Below, in pieces: positions 1 to 11,334 of a DNA stretch of 64,000 nt. The position numbers and the translations under genes are program-made. The notes beneath the pieces were generated by a model. It was not told where the DNA came from. It made no database searches and saw only the letters and a program-made list of their open reading frames with translations. Position 1 is the stretch's first letter; each line of letters opens with the position of its first letter. Origin of the DNA: Streptomyces venezuelae (GTDB taxonomy: Bacteria > Actinomycetota > Actinomycetes > Streptomycetales > Streptomycetaceae); the NCBI RefSeq assembly GCF_008642315.1, contig NZ_CP029192.1, forward strand, positions 2,542,001-2,606,000, written 5' to 3'.

Positions 1-87
1 GTTCGCGACCGGCTCGCGGTCGAGCACGGCGAGCGCGGCGTCGAGGTCACTCGGTTCGAGGACCCGGGTGGTGGTCTGAGTCAACAC
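1..87 (-). CDS. GNAT-family acetyltransferase, N-terminal fragment
   Basis: The first 29 codons read leftward off the window edge (MLTQTTTRVLEPSDLDAALA...). This matches my memory of the start of the GNAT acetyltransferase that follows ispG in other Streptomyces. No acetyl-CoA-binding motif is inside the window, so the family call rests on the N-terminus and on synteny. The GTG at 87 is preceded by GTGAGG about nine bases upstream. An in-frame ATG at 105 would add six residues and is a real alternative. The gene lies downstream of ispG in the same orientation but is separated by over 500 bases and a hairpin, so it probably has its own promoter. Confidence 0.6.
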   Translation of the reverse strand, partial: MLTQTTTRVLEPSDLDAALAVLDREPVAN

Positions 88-631
88 GTGCGGGGGCCTC
101 ACCATACGGTCTGCTGATCTCCGCACTGTACCTGGCGGGGGCGCCTTGTGCGGGGGCGCCTTTTGTCCGTTGGGGTGCCGTGCAGGGGGCGGGCTCCCCC
201 TCGGTGGGGGCCGGGGCCCCTTTCGCCGCTCCGCGGCGTCATACCCACCCACCCACGCGTTGCTCCGTGCCATCGCCCTGGGGTAGGACGACACAGCCGG
301 TACCCGGCCCTGCAGGGCGCGGTACGGGGTCCTCGGGCGGATCCGGGGGCTGAGACGTCCGGCGCGGGTACGGCCCCTACGGGGCGGGGCGGGGCGGGGC
401 GCACGGGTGGGTGGGAAGCATCCGCCGCGGAGCGGCGGGACAGGGCGGTGCGGCATTCGACGCCGGCCCGGGGGTGCGGGCCACGGCCCCTACGGGGCGG
501 GGCGGTGCCGGGTGCACGGGTGGGTGGGAGTGATCCGCCGCGGAGCGGCGGGGCAGTGTTGGGGGAAGTGCCGCATGCGCGGCCCCGCTGGTGCGGGGGG
601 GGCGGGGCCGCAGGAGCGGAGGTGTGTGGCG
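88..631. repeat. Non-coding spacer with REP-like GC-rich repeat units
   Basis: This 544-base gap between the acetyltransferase and ispG carries three copies of a GC-rich unit. Two are direct copies at about 371-441 and 483-556: GGCCCCTACGGGGCGGGGCGG, then CACGGGTGGGTGGGA, then a short perfect palindrome CCGCCGC-GGA-GCGGCGG at 422-438 and 535-551. A third, inverted and more diverged copy lies at about 205-270, with the palindrome core at 224-238. Each palindrome can fold as a hairpin. A shorter direct repeat (GCGGGGGCGCCTT, twice) lies at about 138-165. I see no gene here. Confidence 0.75.
579..611 (-). terminator. Hairpin downstream of ispG
   Basis: A perfect 10-bp stem (GCGGCCCCGC at 579-588 with GCGGGGCCGC at 602-611) with a 13-base loop sits about 20 bases past the ispG stop codon. 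It has no U-tract, as is usual in Streptomyces. It probably ends the dxr-protease-ispG transcript. Confidence 0.5.
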
Positions 632-1789
632 TCAGCCCGCCACGGAGATCGTCGGCTCGCCGGAGGCCACGCCGTCCTTCTCCATCTGCTCCGCGATCTT
701 CATCGCCTCATCGATGAGCGTCTCCACGATCTTCGACTCCGGCACCGTCTTGATGACCTCGCCCTTGACGAAGATCTGGCCCTTGCCGTTGCCGGAGGCG
801 ACGCCGAGGTCGGCCTCACGGGCCTCGCCCGGGCCGTTCACGACGCAGCCCATGACGGCGACGCGGAGCGGGACCTCCATGCCGTCGAGGCCGGCGGTGA
901 CCTCTTCGGCGAGCTTGTAGACGTCGACCTGGGCGCGGCCGCAGGACGGGCAGGAGACGATCTCCAGGCGGCGCTGGCGGAGATTCAGCGACTCCAGAAT
1001 CTGGATGCCGACCTTGATCTCCTCCGCGGGCGGCGCGGAGAGGGAGACGCGGATCGTGTCGCCGATGCCCTCGGAGAGCAGCGCGCCGAACGCGACGGCG
1101 GACTTGATCGTGCCCTGGAAGGCGGGGCCCGCCTCGGTCACGCCGAGGTGCAGGGGGTAGTCGCACTGGGCCGCGAGCTGGCGGTACGCGTTGACCATGA
1201 CGACCGGGTCGTTGTGCTTGACCGAGATCTTGATGTCGCGGAAGTCGTGCTCCTCGAAGAGGGACGCCTCCCAGAGGGCCGACTCGACGAGGGCCTCGGG
1301 GGTCGCCTTGCCGTACTTCTTGAGGAGGCGCGCGTCCAGGGAGCCCGCGTTGACGCCGATGCGGATCGGCGTACCCGCGTCCTTCGCGGCGCGCGCGATC
1401 TCCTTGACCTTGTCGTCGAACTGCTTGATGTTGCCCGGGTTGACGCGGACCGCCGCGCAGCCCGCGTCGATCGCCGCGAACACGTACTTCGGCTGGAAGT
1501 GGATGTCGGCGATCACCGGGATCTGCGACTTGCGCGCGATCGTGGCGAGCGCGTCCGCGTCGTCCTGCGTCGGGCAGGCGACGCGCACGATCTGACAGCC
1601 GGAAGCCGTCAGCTCCGCGATCTGCTGCAGCGTGGCGCCGATGTCGGACGTGCGCGTCGTCGTCATCGACTGGACCGAGACCGGTGCGTCCCCGCCCACG
1701 GCCACCGTGCCGACCTGGATCTTGCGGCTGACCCTTCGGTCGGCGAGCTTGGTCGGAACGGACGGGATTCCGAGCGATACGGCAGTCAT
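632..1789 (-). CDS. ispG: 4-hydroxy-3-methylbut-2-en-1-yl diphosphate synthase (flavodoxin)
   Basis: IspG (GcpE) converts methylerythritol cyclodiphosphate to HMBPP, the penultimate step of the MEP isoprenoid pathway, with a cytosolic [4Fe-4S] cluster. The 385-residue protein has the normal bacterial length. It has the MTTTRTSD phosphate-binding segment near residue 42, the VRVNPGN strand near 115, and the three cluster cysteines C280 and C283 (SCPSCGR) and C315 ([11 protein letters not shown]). The ATG at 1789 was chosen because the protein then begins [19 protein letters not shown] like its orthologues, with GGGGA upstream. A longer in-frame start at 1819 has no better support. It is the last gene of the dxr - site-2 protease - ispG set. 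Confidence 0.96.
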   Translation of the reverse strand: MTAVSLGIPSVPTKLADRRVSRKIQVGTVAVGGDAPVSVQSMTTTRTSDIGATLQQIAELTASGCQIVRVACPTQDDADALATIARKSQIPVIADIHFQPKYVFAAIDAGCAAVRVNPGNIKQFDDKVKEIARAAKDAGTPIRIGVNAGSLDARLLKKYGKATPEALVESALWEASLFEEHDFRDIKISVKHNDPVVMVNAYRQLAAQCDYPLHLGVTEAGPAFQGTIKSAVAFGALLSEGIGDTIRVSLSAPPAEEIKVGIQILESLNLRQRRLEIVSCPSCGRAQVDVYKLAEEVTAGLDGMEVPLRVAVMGCVVNGPGEAREADLGVASGNGKGQIFVKGEVIKTVPESKIVETLIDEAMKIAEQMEKDGVASGEPTISVAG

Positions 1790-1980
1790 CTGGCGAGCAT
1801 CCCCAAGAGTGTGGATCACAGAGTGTCGAGCACAAGGTGTGCTTTCAGGTCCCGAGATCGGCGGGCTCCGGATTCGAGATTACGGCACCGCGCAGGGGCC
1901 GGGCACATCACGTCCGGAAGTCCACCCAATGGTGGGCGGCCCGTCACACAAGGTGCCGGGCCGCTGCAAACTTCCCGTAA

Positions 1981-3282
1981 TCAGGAGATTCTCACCGGAT
2001 TCACCACGTCCGCGATGAGCACGAGGATCGTGAAGCAGATGAAGATTCCCGCCACCACGTAGGCGACCGGCATCAGCTTGGCGACGTCGAACGGGCCCGG
2101 GTCGGGGCGGCGCAGGACCTTCGCCGCGTTGCGGCGCACGGACTCCCACAGCGCGCCGGCGATGTGGCCGCCGTCGAGCGGGAGCAGCGGCAGCATGTTG
2201 AAGAGGAAGAGCGAGAGGTTGAAGCCCGCGATGAGGAACAGCATCATCGCGATCTGGTTCTCCGGCGGGATGTCCAGGGTGAACACGTCGCCGCCCACGC
2301 GGGCCGCGCCGACGACGCCCATCGGGGAGTCCTGCTTGCGCTCGCCGTCGCCGAACGCCGCGTTCCACAGGTCGGGGATCTTGGACGGCAGGGCGATGAT
2401 CGACTCGACGCCGTTCTCCATCATGTCGCCCATGCGGTCGACGGAGTCGCCGAAGGACTGCCGCACGATGCCGGTGGCGGGGGTGAAGCCGAGGAAGCCC
2501 GCGGTGACGTACTTGCCCTCCACGTACGCACCGTCGCCGTCGGTCTTGGTGACCTGGTTCTTGATCAGGTTCGCGTGGAGGTCGAGCCGCTTGTCGTCGC
2601 GCTCGACCGTGATGGTGGCCGGGCCGATGGTGTCGCGGATCTTCGACTGGAGCGCGGACCAGTCGTCGACGGACTGCCCCTGGAAGGCGACGATCTTGTC
2701 GCCGGGCTTCAGGCCCGCCGCCTTGGCGGGCGCGGCCTTGTCGCCCTTCTCGCACTTCGCGCGGTTCTCGCTCTGCTGGATGACGCAGTCGGAGACCTTG
2801 CCGACCTGGGTGGTCTGGCTGCTGATGCCGAACGTCATCATCACGCCGAGGAAGATCGCCACGGCGAGGATCAGGTTCATGAACGGCCCGGCGAACATCA
2901 CGATGACGCGCTTCCAGGGCTTGCGCGTGTAGAAGAGGCGGGTCTCGTCGCCGGGCTTGAGCTCCTCGAACGCCGCCGAGCGCGCGTCCTCGATCATGCC
3001 GCGCCAGGGGGACGTGGACCGTGCCTCTATGCGGCCGTCGGCGCCCGGCGGGAACATGCCGATCATGCGGATGTACCCGCCGAGGGGGATCGCCTTGACG
3101 CCGTACTCGGTGTCGCCCTTCTTGCGCGAGAAGAGGGTCGGTCCGAAGCCGACCATGTACTGCGGCACGCGGATGCCGAACATCTTGGCGGTCGACAGGT
3201 GCCCCAGCTCGTGCCAGGCGATCGAGAAGAGCAGCCCGATCACGAAGACGACTATCCCGAGGATCATCATCAGTGTCGTCAT
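1981..3282 (-). CDS. RIP/site-2 family zinc metalloprotease (RseP/Rip1-like)
   Basis: This is a membrane-embedded protease of the S2P class that cuts substrates such as anti-sigma factors within the bilayer. The 433-residue protein starts [19 protein letters not shown], a transmembrane helix leading into the zinc motif HELGH. A PDZ domain follows in the middle ([15 protein letters not shown]). Near the C-terminus is the [15 protein letters not shown] segment, holding the LDG motif whose Asp is the third zinc ligand. The start ATG at 3282 overlaps the dxr stop by four bases (ATGA), so the two genes are probably translationally coupled. The protease between dxr and ispG is a conserved actinobacterial arrangement. 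Its substrate cannot be told from the sequence. Confidence 0.93.
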   Translation of the reverse strand: MTTLMMILGIVVFVIGLLFSIAWHELGHLSTAKMFGIRVPQYMVGFGPTLFSRKKGDTEYGVKAIPLGGYIRMIGMFPPGADGRIEARSTSPWRGMIEDARSAAFEELKPGDETRLFYTRKPWKRVIVMFAGPFMNLILAVAIFLGVMMTFGISSQTTQVGKVSDCVIQQSENRAKCEKGDKAAPAKAAGLKPGDKIVAFQGQSVDDWSALQSKIRDTIGPATITVERDDKRLDLHANLIKNQVTKTDGDGAYVEGKYVTAGFLGFTPATGIVRQSFGDSVDRMGDMMENGVESIIALPSKIPDLWNAAFGDGERKQDSPMGVVGAARVGGDVFTLDIPPENQIAMMLFLIAGFNLSLFLFNMLPLLPLDGGHIAGALWESVRRNAAKVLRRPDPGPFDVAKLMPVAYVVAGIFICFTILVLIADVVNPVRIS

Positions 3283-4547
3283 GCACGGGCCTCCGCGGTC
3301 GTCTTTGCTGCCAGTTCGCGTGCCCGAGCACGCGCCCAGGTCTCCGCTTCGAGGACGTCCGCGACGGTCAGGGAGGTTCCAGGCCCGCCGGTGACGGCGG
3401 TCTCGTGCTCCTCCACCGTCCTCGTGACGGTCTCCATGATGCCGTTGAAGGGCAGGGCGCCCTTCAGGAACGCGTCCACGCACTCCTCGTTGGCGGCATT
3501 GAACACTGCCGGAGCCGTGCCCGCGAGCTCCCCGACCCGCCGGGCGAGCCCGACCGACGGGAAAGCGTCGTTGTCGAGGGGGAAGAACTCCCAGCTCGAC
3601 GCCTTGGTCCAGTCGAAGGCGGGGGCGGCGTCGGGCACGCGCTCGGGCCAGCCGATGCCGATGGCGATGGGGCCGCGCATGTCGGGCGGGGTGGCCTGGG
3701 CGAGGGTGGAGCCGTCGGTGAACTCCACCATGGAGTGGACGTACGACTGCGGGTGGACGACGACCTCGATGCGGTCGAAGGGGATGTCGTAGAGCAGGTG
3801 TGCCTCGATGACCTCCAGCCCCTTGTTGACCAGCGTCGCGGAGTTGACGGTGATGACCGGGCCCATGGCCCAGGTGGGGTGCGCCAGCGCGTCCTCGGGG
3901 GTGACGTCCGCCAGATCGGCCTTCGTACGCCCCCGGAAGGGGCCGCCGGAGGCGGTGACGACCAGTTTGCGTACGTCCGCGCGCGTGCCGGCGGCCAGCG
4001 CCTGGAAGAGCGCGGCGTGCTCGGAGTCGACCGGGATGATCTGGCCGGGCTTGGCGAGCGCCTTGACGAGGGGGCCGCCGACGATGAGCGATTCCTTGTT
4101 GGCGAGCGCGAGGGTGCGGCCCGCTTCCAGGGCGGCGAGTGTCGGGGCCAGGCCGATGGAGCCGGTGATCCCGTTGAGGACGGTGTGGCAGTCGGACGCG
4201 GCGACCTGCGTCGCGGCGTCGGGTCCCGCCAGGATCTCGGGGAGCCGCTCCCCCGCGGCGTACTGCCCCTTCAGGGCCTCGCGCAGTGCCGGTACGGCGT
4301 TCTCGTCGGCGACCGCGACCGTCCCGACCCGCAGCTGCCGCGCCTGCTCGGCGAGGAGGCCCACGCGGCCGCCCGCGGCGGACAGCGCCGTGACGCGGAA
4401 GCGCTCGGGGTTGCGCTGGACGAGGTCGATGGCCTGGGTGCCGATCGAGCCCGTGGAGCCGAGGATCACGATGTCCCGCGGTCCGTCCCCCGTGAGAGGG
4501 TCGAAGACGAGATGCGGGTCGGCGAGGGGGGATGCGCTGTCGCTCAT
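3279..4547 (-). CDS. dxr: 1-deoxy-D-xylulose 5-phosphate reductoisomerase
   Basis: Dxr catalyses the NADPH-dependent rearrangement and reduction of DXP to MEP, the first committed step of the MEP pathway. The 422-residue protein has the NADPH-binding loop [11 protein letters not shown] near residue 28. It also has [12 protein letters not shown], the metal/substrate motif [10 protein letters not shown], the TASGGPF segment, and the C-terminal helical domain ([15 protein letters not shown]). The N-terminus is about 20 residues longer than in enterobacteria, as usual in Streptomyces. Its stop overlaps the start of the protease gene. The gene lies 55 bases downstream of the secA-family gene and may be read from it. 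Confidence 0.96.
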   Translation of the reverse strand: MSDSASPLADPHLVFDPLTGDGPRDIVILGSTGSIGTQAIDLVQRNPERFRVTALSAAGGRVGLLAEQARQLRVGTVAVADENAVPALREALKGQYAAGERLPEILAGPDAATQVAASDCHTVLNGITGSIGLAPTLAALEAGRTLALANKESLIVGGPLVKALAKPGQIIPVDSEHAALFQALAAGTRADVRKLVVTASGGPFRGRTKADLADVTPEDALAHPTWAMGPVITVNSATLVNKGLEVIEAHLLYDIPFDRIEVVVHPQSYVHSMVEFTDGSTLAQATPPDMRGPIAIGIGWPERVPDAAPAFDWTKASSWEFFPLDNDAFPSVGLARRVGELAGTAPAVFNAANEECVDAFLKGALPFNGIMETVTRTVEEHETAVTGGPGTSLTVADVLEAETWARARARELAAKTTAEARA

Positions 4548-4602
4548 CCCCCTATTGTGGCCGTATCCCGGGTCCGGTCCGACAGGGCGTGCCCGATCGG
4601 GG

Positions 4603-7278
<2,676 letters not shown>

Positions 7279-7326
7279 GGCGACCCCTCCCTGGCTCGCC
7301 GACCGGTCCGCCCATTGTGGGCCGGG

Positions 7327-7854
7327 TCACACAGCGGCAGCAATGGTCCGCGCGCACTCCATCGACTCGGTGTGGGCGGTGTCGATCTCCAGGTCGTAGA
7401 CCATGCCGCGGTGCACCACCTCGGCCTGGGACGCGGCCATGCCGGCGGCCCGGTCGCCCCGTGCGATCCCGCGGGCCTCGGCGATCTCCGCGTCGCACCG
7501 CACGCCGACCCACAGCACCGGCAGCCCGTCCAGCGCCTTCTGCCAGCGCCGCTGCGACTCCCCGCCGCCCAGGAAGATCTCGTCGACGATGACCCGGGCG
7601 CCCGCGCGGGCCATCGCGGCGACCCCCTCGATCCACGCCGCCTCCAGGGTCCGGAACTCCTCCCCGACGCTCACCGTGCCGTCGGCCGCGAACTCGATGC
7701 CGCCGTCCGACGACCGCAGGGACGCGGGCATCGCGGCGACCAGCGTGTCGGCGCCGAAGCTCAGCCACGGCTCCGGCAGGACCGACTGCAGACACCGCAC
7801 GATCCCGGACTTCCCCGAGCTGGAACCACCGTTGAGGACGATCACCTGGGTCAT
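7327..7854 (-). CDS. Chloramphenicol 3-O-phosphotransferase-like kinase
   Basis: The 175-residue protein resembles, along its whole length, the chloramphenicol 3-O-phosphotransferase of the chloramphenicol producer S. venezuelae (178 residues, from memory). It shares the P-loop [25 protein letters not shown] at the N-terminus, an Asp in FGAD (residue 36, equivalent to the catalytic Asp37), [17 protein letters not shown], and [14 protein letters not shown]. The known reaction is ATP-dependent phosphorylation of the drug's primary hydroxyl. Related proteins act on other small alcohols, so the substrate is an inference. The start at 7854 puts the P-loop at the N-terminus as in the family. Longer readings lack sense. 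Confidence 0.85.
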   Translation of the reverse strand: MTQVIVLNGGSSSGKSGIVRCLQSVLPEPWLSFGADTLVAAMPASLRSSDGGIEFAADGTVSVGEEFRTLEAAWIEGVAAMARAGARVIVDEIFLGGGESQRRWQKALDGLPVLWVGVRCDAEIAEARGIARGDRAAGMAASQAEVVHRGMVYDLEIDTAHTESMECARTIAAAV

Positions 7855-7954
7855 CACCGGGCCACGGTAGGAGCACCGCTCCCCCGCGCCAAACGATTTC
7901 CCGGGGTTTGCGCCGGGCGGCGCGTCTTCCAGGCGGAATGCGCGACGGACGGCG

Positions 7955-8260
7955 GACGATCCCGGCGACGGCGACCGGATGCGGCGCACGGGCCGGGTGC
8001 GCGCGCTGGACGGCAGCAAGACGCTCGACTACGGCCTCGGTCTGACACGGATCGAGGGCCCGGGCGGCCGCGTGTACCGGGGGCACGAGGGCACGGTCCG
8101 GGGCGCCGGAACGACGTCCCTGACCAGTGCCGACGGACGGCGTCAGATGACCTTCGCCGTCAACCTCATGCGGTGGAACAAGCCGGACGCCTCGGGGAAG
8201 CCGCAGCCGCGCGCCATCGACGGCGCGCTCGCGGCCCTGCACCAGCCGGCGCTCGGCTGA
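7955..8260 (+). pseudogene. C-terminal remnant of a beta-lactamase/D-Ala-D-Ala carboxypeptidase-like serine hydrolase
   Basis: An open frame of about 100 codons (from 7979: [23 protein letters not shown]..., then RGHEGTVRGAGTTSL and MTFAVNLMRWN) reads like the last quarter of a secreted penicillin-recognising serine hydrolase of the class C/DD-carboxypeptidase family. The HEGT segment corresponds to the third catalytic motif region (H-x-G) of that family. The SxxK and YxN motifs and the signal peptide are absent. Upstream sequence in frame is not recognisable and is soon replaced by the start of the kinase gene on the other strand. I read this as a 5'-deleted remnant. The true left limit is uncertain. 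Confidence 0.6.
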
Positions 8261-8279
8261 CGGCTCCCCCCTTGCCCGG

Positions 8280-10223
8280 TCACCCTTCCTTGATCACCCT
8301 GCGCACATCCGGCCGCGGTGTGTCCGGCAGCGCGGTGTCCGCGATCCACGGACCGTCCCCCGAGGGATCGACGACCCCTTCCTCCAGCCAGGTGTACGTC
8401 CCCGAGAGGACGCCCTTGACGACCTTGCGGTCCAGGTCGTCGGTGTTGGTCCACAGCCGGCCGAAGAGCTCCTCGATCCGGATGCGGGACTGGCGGCAGA
8501 AGGCGTCGGCCAGTTGGTACGCCTCGCGGCCGTGGTCCTCGGTGGTGCGCAGGAGTTCGGCGCGCACGCACGCCGCGCTCATCGCGAACAGCTCGGCGCC
8601 GATGTCGACGACACGGCCGAGGAAGCCCTGCTTGGACTCCATCTTCCCCTGCCACCGGGACATGGCGTAGAAGGTGGAGCGGGCCAGCTTGCGGGCGCCC
8701 CGCTCCACGTAGCGCAGATGGCCGGAGAGGTCGGGGTGCCCGTCGGGGTGGAACTCGGCGTACGACCGCGGGAGTTGACCGGGCCCCGCCACCAGCTTCG
8801 GCAGCCACTTGGCGTAGAAGCCGCCCGCCCGCGCGCCCGCCTTCGCCTTGTCGGACAGGGTCTTGTCGGGGTCGATGAGGTCGCCCGCGACCTTCAGGTG
8901 GGCGTCCACCGCCTCGCGGGCGATCAGCAGGTGCATGATCTCGGTGGAGCCCTCGAAGATGCGGTTGATACGCAGGTCGCGCAGGATCTGCTCGGCGGGG
9001 ACGGCGCGTTCGCCGCGGGCCGCGAGGGACTCGGCGGTCTCGAAGCCGCGGCCGCCGCGGATCTGGACGAGCTCGTCGGCCATCAGACAGGCCATCTCGG
9101 AGCCGTACAGCTTGGCGAGGGCCGCCTCGATGCGGATGTCGTTGCGGTCCTCGTCGGCCATCTGCGAGGAGAGGTCGAGCACGGCCTCCAGCGCGAAGGT
9201 CGTCGCCGCGATGAAGGAGATCTTCGAGCCGACCGCCTCGTGGAACGCGACGGGCTTGCCCCACTGCTCACGCGCGGCCGACCACTCGCGGGCGATCTTC
9301 AGACACCACTTGCCCGCGCCCACGCACATGGCGGGCAGCGAGAGCCGCCCGGTGTTGAGCGTGGTCAGGGCGATCTTGAGGCCCGCACCCTCGGCTCCTA
9401 TGCGGTTCGCGGCGGGGACCCGCACGTTGTGGAAGCGGGTCACGCCGTTCTCCAGGCCGCGCAGCCCCATGAACGCGTTGCGGTTCTCCACCGTCACACC
9501 CTCGGACGCCGCCTCGACGACGAACGCGGTGATGCCGCCCTTGTGGCCATCGGACTTCGGCACCCGTGCCATGACGACGAGCAGATCCGCGACGACGCCG
9601 TTGGTGGTCCACAGCTTCACGCCGTCCAGCACGTAGTCGTCGCCGTCGGGCACCGCCGTCGTCGCGAGACGCGCCGGGTCCGAACCGACGTCGGGCTCGG
9701 TGAGCAGGAACGCGGTGATGTCGGTACGGGCACAGCGGGGCAGGAACGCGTCCTTCTGCTCCTGGGTGCCGAAGATCTTCAGGGGCTGCGGTACGCCGAT
9801 CGACTGATGCGCGGAGAGCAGCGCGCCGATCGCGGGGCTGGCGGAGCCGACCAGGGCAAGGGCCTTGTTGTAGTACACCTGCGTGAGACCGAGCCCGCCG
9901 TACTTCGTGTCGATCTTCATGCCGAGGGCGCCGAGCTCCTTGAGGCCGTTGAGGACCTCGTCGGGGATCTTCGCCTCGCGCTCGATGCGGGCCGCGTCGA
10001 TCTTCGTCTCGCAGAAGTCGCGGAGCTTGGCGAGGAACTCCTCGCCGCGCTGCGCGTCCTCGTCGGGCGGCATCGGGTGCGGGTGGACGAGGTCGAGACG
10101 GAATCGGCCGAGGAAGAGTTCCTTGGCGAAGCTCGGCTTGCGCCAGTCCTGTTCGCGGGCGGCCTCGGCGACCTGCCGGGCCTCGCGTTCGCTCACGGAC
10201 GGTTTGGGGGTTGGTGCGGACAT
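8280..10223 (-). CDS. Acyl-CoA dehydrogenase (FadE-type, long form)
   Basis: This FAD enzyme catalyses alpha,beta-dehydrogenation of an acyl-CoA, the first step of beta-oxidation. At 647 residues it is longer than the usual 380-400. The canonical ACAD fold (FAD-binding AFLLTEPDVGSDP, TRFHNVRVP, RINRIFEGSTEIMH with the family's catalytic-loop Glu) is followed by an extra helical C-terminal domain of about 200 residues, as in very-long-chain or fungal-like ACADs. An N-terminal extension rich in charged residues precedes the fold. The ATG at 10223 has GAGGTGAGC upstream. It converges on the serine-hydrolase remnant. The chain-length preference is not evident from the sequence. Confidence 0.92.
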   Translation of the reverse strand: MSAPTPKPSVSEREARQVAEAAREQDWRKPSFAKELFLGRFRLDLVHPHPMPPDEDAQRGEEFLAKLRDFCETKIDAARIEREAKIPDEVLNGLKELGALGMKIDTKYGGLGLTQVYYNKALALVGSASPAIGALLSAHQSIGVPQPLKIFGTQEQKDAFLPRCARTDITAFLLTEPDVGSDPARLATTAVPDGDDYVLDGVKLWTTNGVVADLLVVMARVPKSDGHKGGITAFVVEAASEGVTVENRNAFMGLRGLENGVTRFHNVRVPAANRIGAEGAGLKIALTTLNTGRLSLPAMCVGAGKWCLKIAREWSAAREQWGKPVAFHEAVGSKISFIAATTFALEAVLDLSSQMADEDRNDIRIEAALAKLYGSEMACLMADELVQIRGGRGFETAESLAARGERAVPAEQILRDLRINRIFEGSTEIMHLLIAREAVDAHLKVAGDLIDPDKTLSDKAKAGARAGGFYAKWLPKLVAGPGQLPRSYAEFHPDGHPDLSGHLRYVERGARKLARSTFYAMSRWQGKMESKQGFLGRVVDIGAELFAMSAACVRAELLRTTEDHGREAYQLADAFCRQSRIRIEELFGRLWTNTDDLDRKVVKGVLSGTYTWLEEGVVDPSGDGPWIADTALPDTPRPDVRRVIKEG

Positions 10224-10300
10224 GAGGAGCTCACCTCGCCGCGGAGTGGGGCCGTCGGGCCGGTCGGCCCGATCGTGACCCGGTCGGTTACTGACTGGTG

Positions 10301-11182
10301 CTACTGGATCGTTGGTACCCGATTCGCCCCGCTCCTACCAGTCCTCGCGCAGCCTTCGCTCCCCCGGCGGAGGCCGAGGAGACGGTGGGTCAGCTCCATC
10401 AGGCGGGCCCTGGCCCCGGTGTCGTACGCCTGCTCGTGGGCCCGGGCGTCGGTGTACTGGTCGAAGTAGCGGCCGGTCGTGCCGCCGAGTTCGGGGTCGA
10501 CGAGGAGCCGCACGGTGGGGCGCACCCCCTCGTCGACGCCGACGAGCGGGTCGAGGCCGTACGCCCGCACGCCCTCGGTGTCCATGAGGTGCGCCGGATG
10601 GAGGGCGTTCACGGTGACGCCGGTGCCCTCCAGCTCGACGGCGAGTTCGAAGGTCGCCATGATCATCGCGAGCTTGCTGCGGCAGTAGGCGCGCAGCCCT
10701 TCGTAGCCGTCCTCCAGCATGACGTCGTCGAAGTCGACCGCCTCCTGTCCGATCGAGGCGACGTTGACGACGCGGGCGGGCGCGGACGCGGTGAGCAGGG
10801 GCAGCAGTGCGCGGACGAGGGCGTAGGGGGCGAGGTGGTTCACGGCGAACCGCAGCTCGTGCCCCTGCGCGCTGAACTCCCGCCGGAGGGGTTCGGCACC
10901 GCCGCCCGCGACGGCGTTGTTGACGAGCCCGTCGAGCCGGGGTTCGGCGGCGGCGATCTCGGCGGCCAGCGCGCGCACCTGGTCGAGGTCGGCGAGATCG
11001 GCGAGGTAGGTGCGGACGGGGGCGCCCGGGGCGTGCTCCCGCACCTCGGCGGCGACGGCGTCCAGGCGGGCGCGGTCGCGGCCGTGCAGGAGGACGGCGT
11101 GGCCGCGGGCGGCGAGGTCGAGTGCGATGCCGCGGCCGAGGCCCTGGGTCGCGCCGGTGACGAGGGTGGTGTGTCGGTCCAT
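10301..11182 (-). CDS. Short-chain dehydrogenase/reductase
   Basis: This 293-residue classical SDR has the cofactor motif TGATQGLG at the N-terminus, the structural LVNNAV motif, NVASIG with the catalytic Ser, and the catalytic YCRSK pair. An Arg after the second beta strand (HGRDRARLD) suggests NADP(H). The ATG at 11182 gives the family's standard start (MDRHTTLVTGA). The C-terminal 20 residues, ending in NRVPTIQ, look unconserved. The C-terminal region (GGTTGRYFDQY) resembles retinol-dehydrogenase-like SDRs. The substrate is unknown. It lies about 150 bases from the aldehyde dehydrogenase, past a hairpin, so the two are probably not co-transcribed. Confidence 0.88.
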   Translation of the reverse strand: MDRHTTLVTGATQGLGRGIALDLAARGHAVLLHGRDRARLDAVAAEVREHAPGAPVRTYLADLADLDQVRALAAEIAAAEPRLDGLVNNAVAGGGAEPLRREFSAQGHELRFAVNHLAPYALVRALLPLLTASAPARVVNVASIGQEAVDFDDVMLEDGYEGLRAYCRSKLAMIMATFELAVELEGTGVTVNALHPAHLMDTEGVRAYGLDPLVGVDEGVRPTVRLLVDPELGGTTGRYFDQYTDARAHEQAYDTGARARLMELTHRLLGLRRGSEGCARTGRSGANRVPTIQ

Positions 11183-11280
11183 GCCCTCTACGGTGGCGGC
11201 GCGGTGCGGCGGGTGGGGAGAGCGTGCGGAGCCTGGTGTCACGACCACCAGGCAGGCCCTGGGGCCAGGGCGTACGACAA

Positions 11281-11313
11281 CGGCCGGAGCCCCCGCACAG
11301 TGGGCTCCGGCCG
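11281..11313 (-). terminator. Hairpin after the aldehyde dehydrogenase gene
   Basis: A perfect 12-bp stem, CGGCCGGAGCCC (11281-11292) with GGGCTCCGGCCG (11302-11313), and a nine-base loop sits 22 bases past the aldehyde dehydrogenase stop. It is a likely intrinsic terminator without a U-tract. Confidence 0.7.
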
Positions 11314-11334
11314 TCGGACTCGGGACGCTCTGTC

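Noticed and set aside
1790..1980. Possible small gene between the site-2 protease and ispG
   Set aside because: There is no start with a ribosome-binding site and no codon bias in this 191-base gap.
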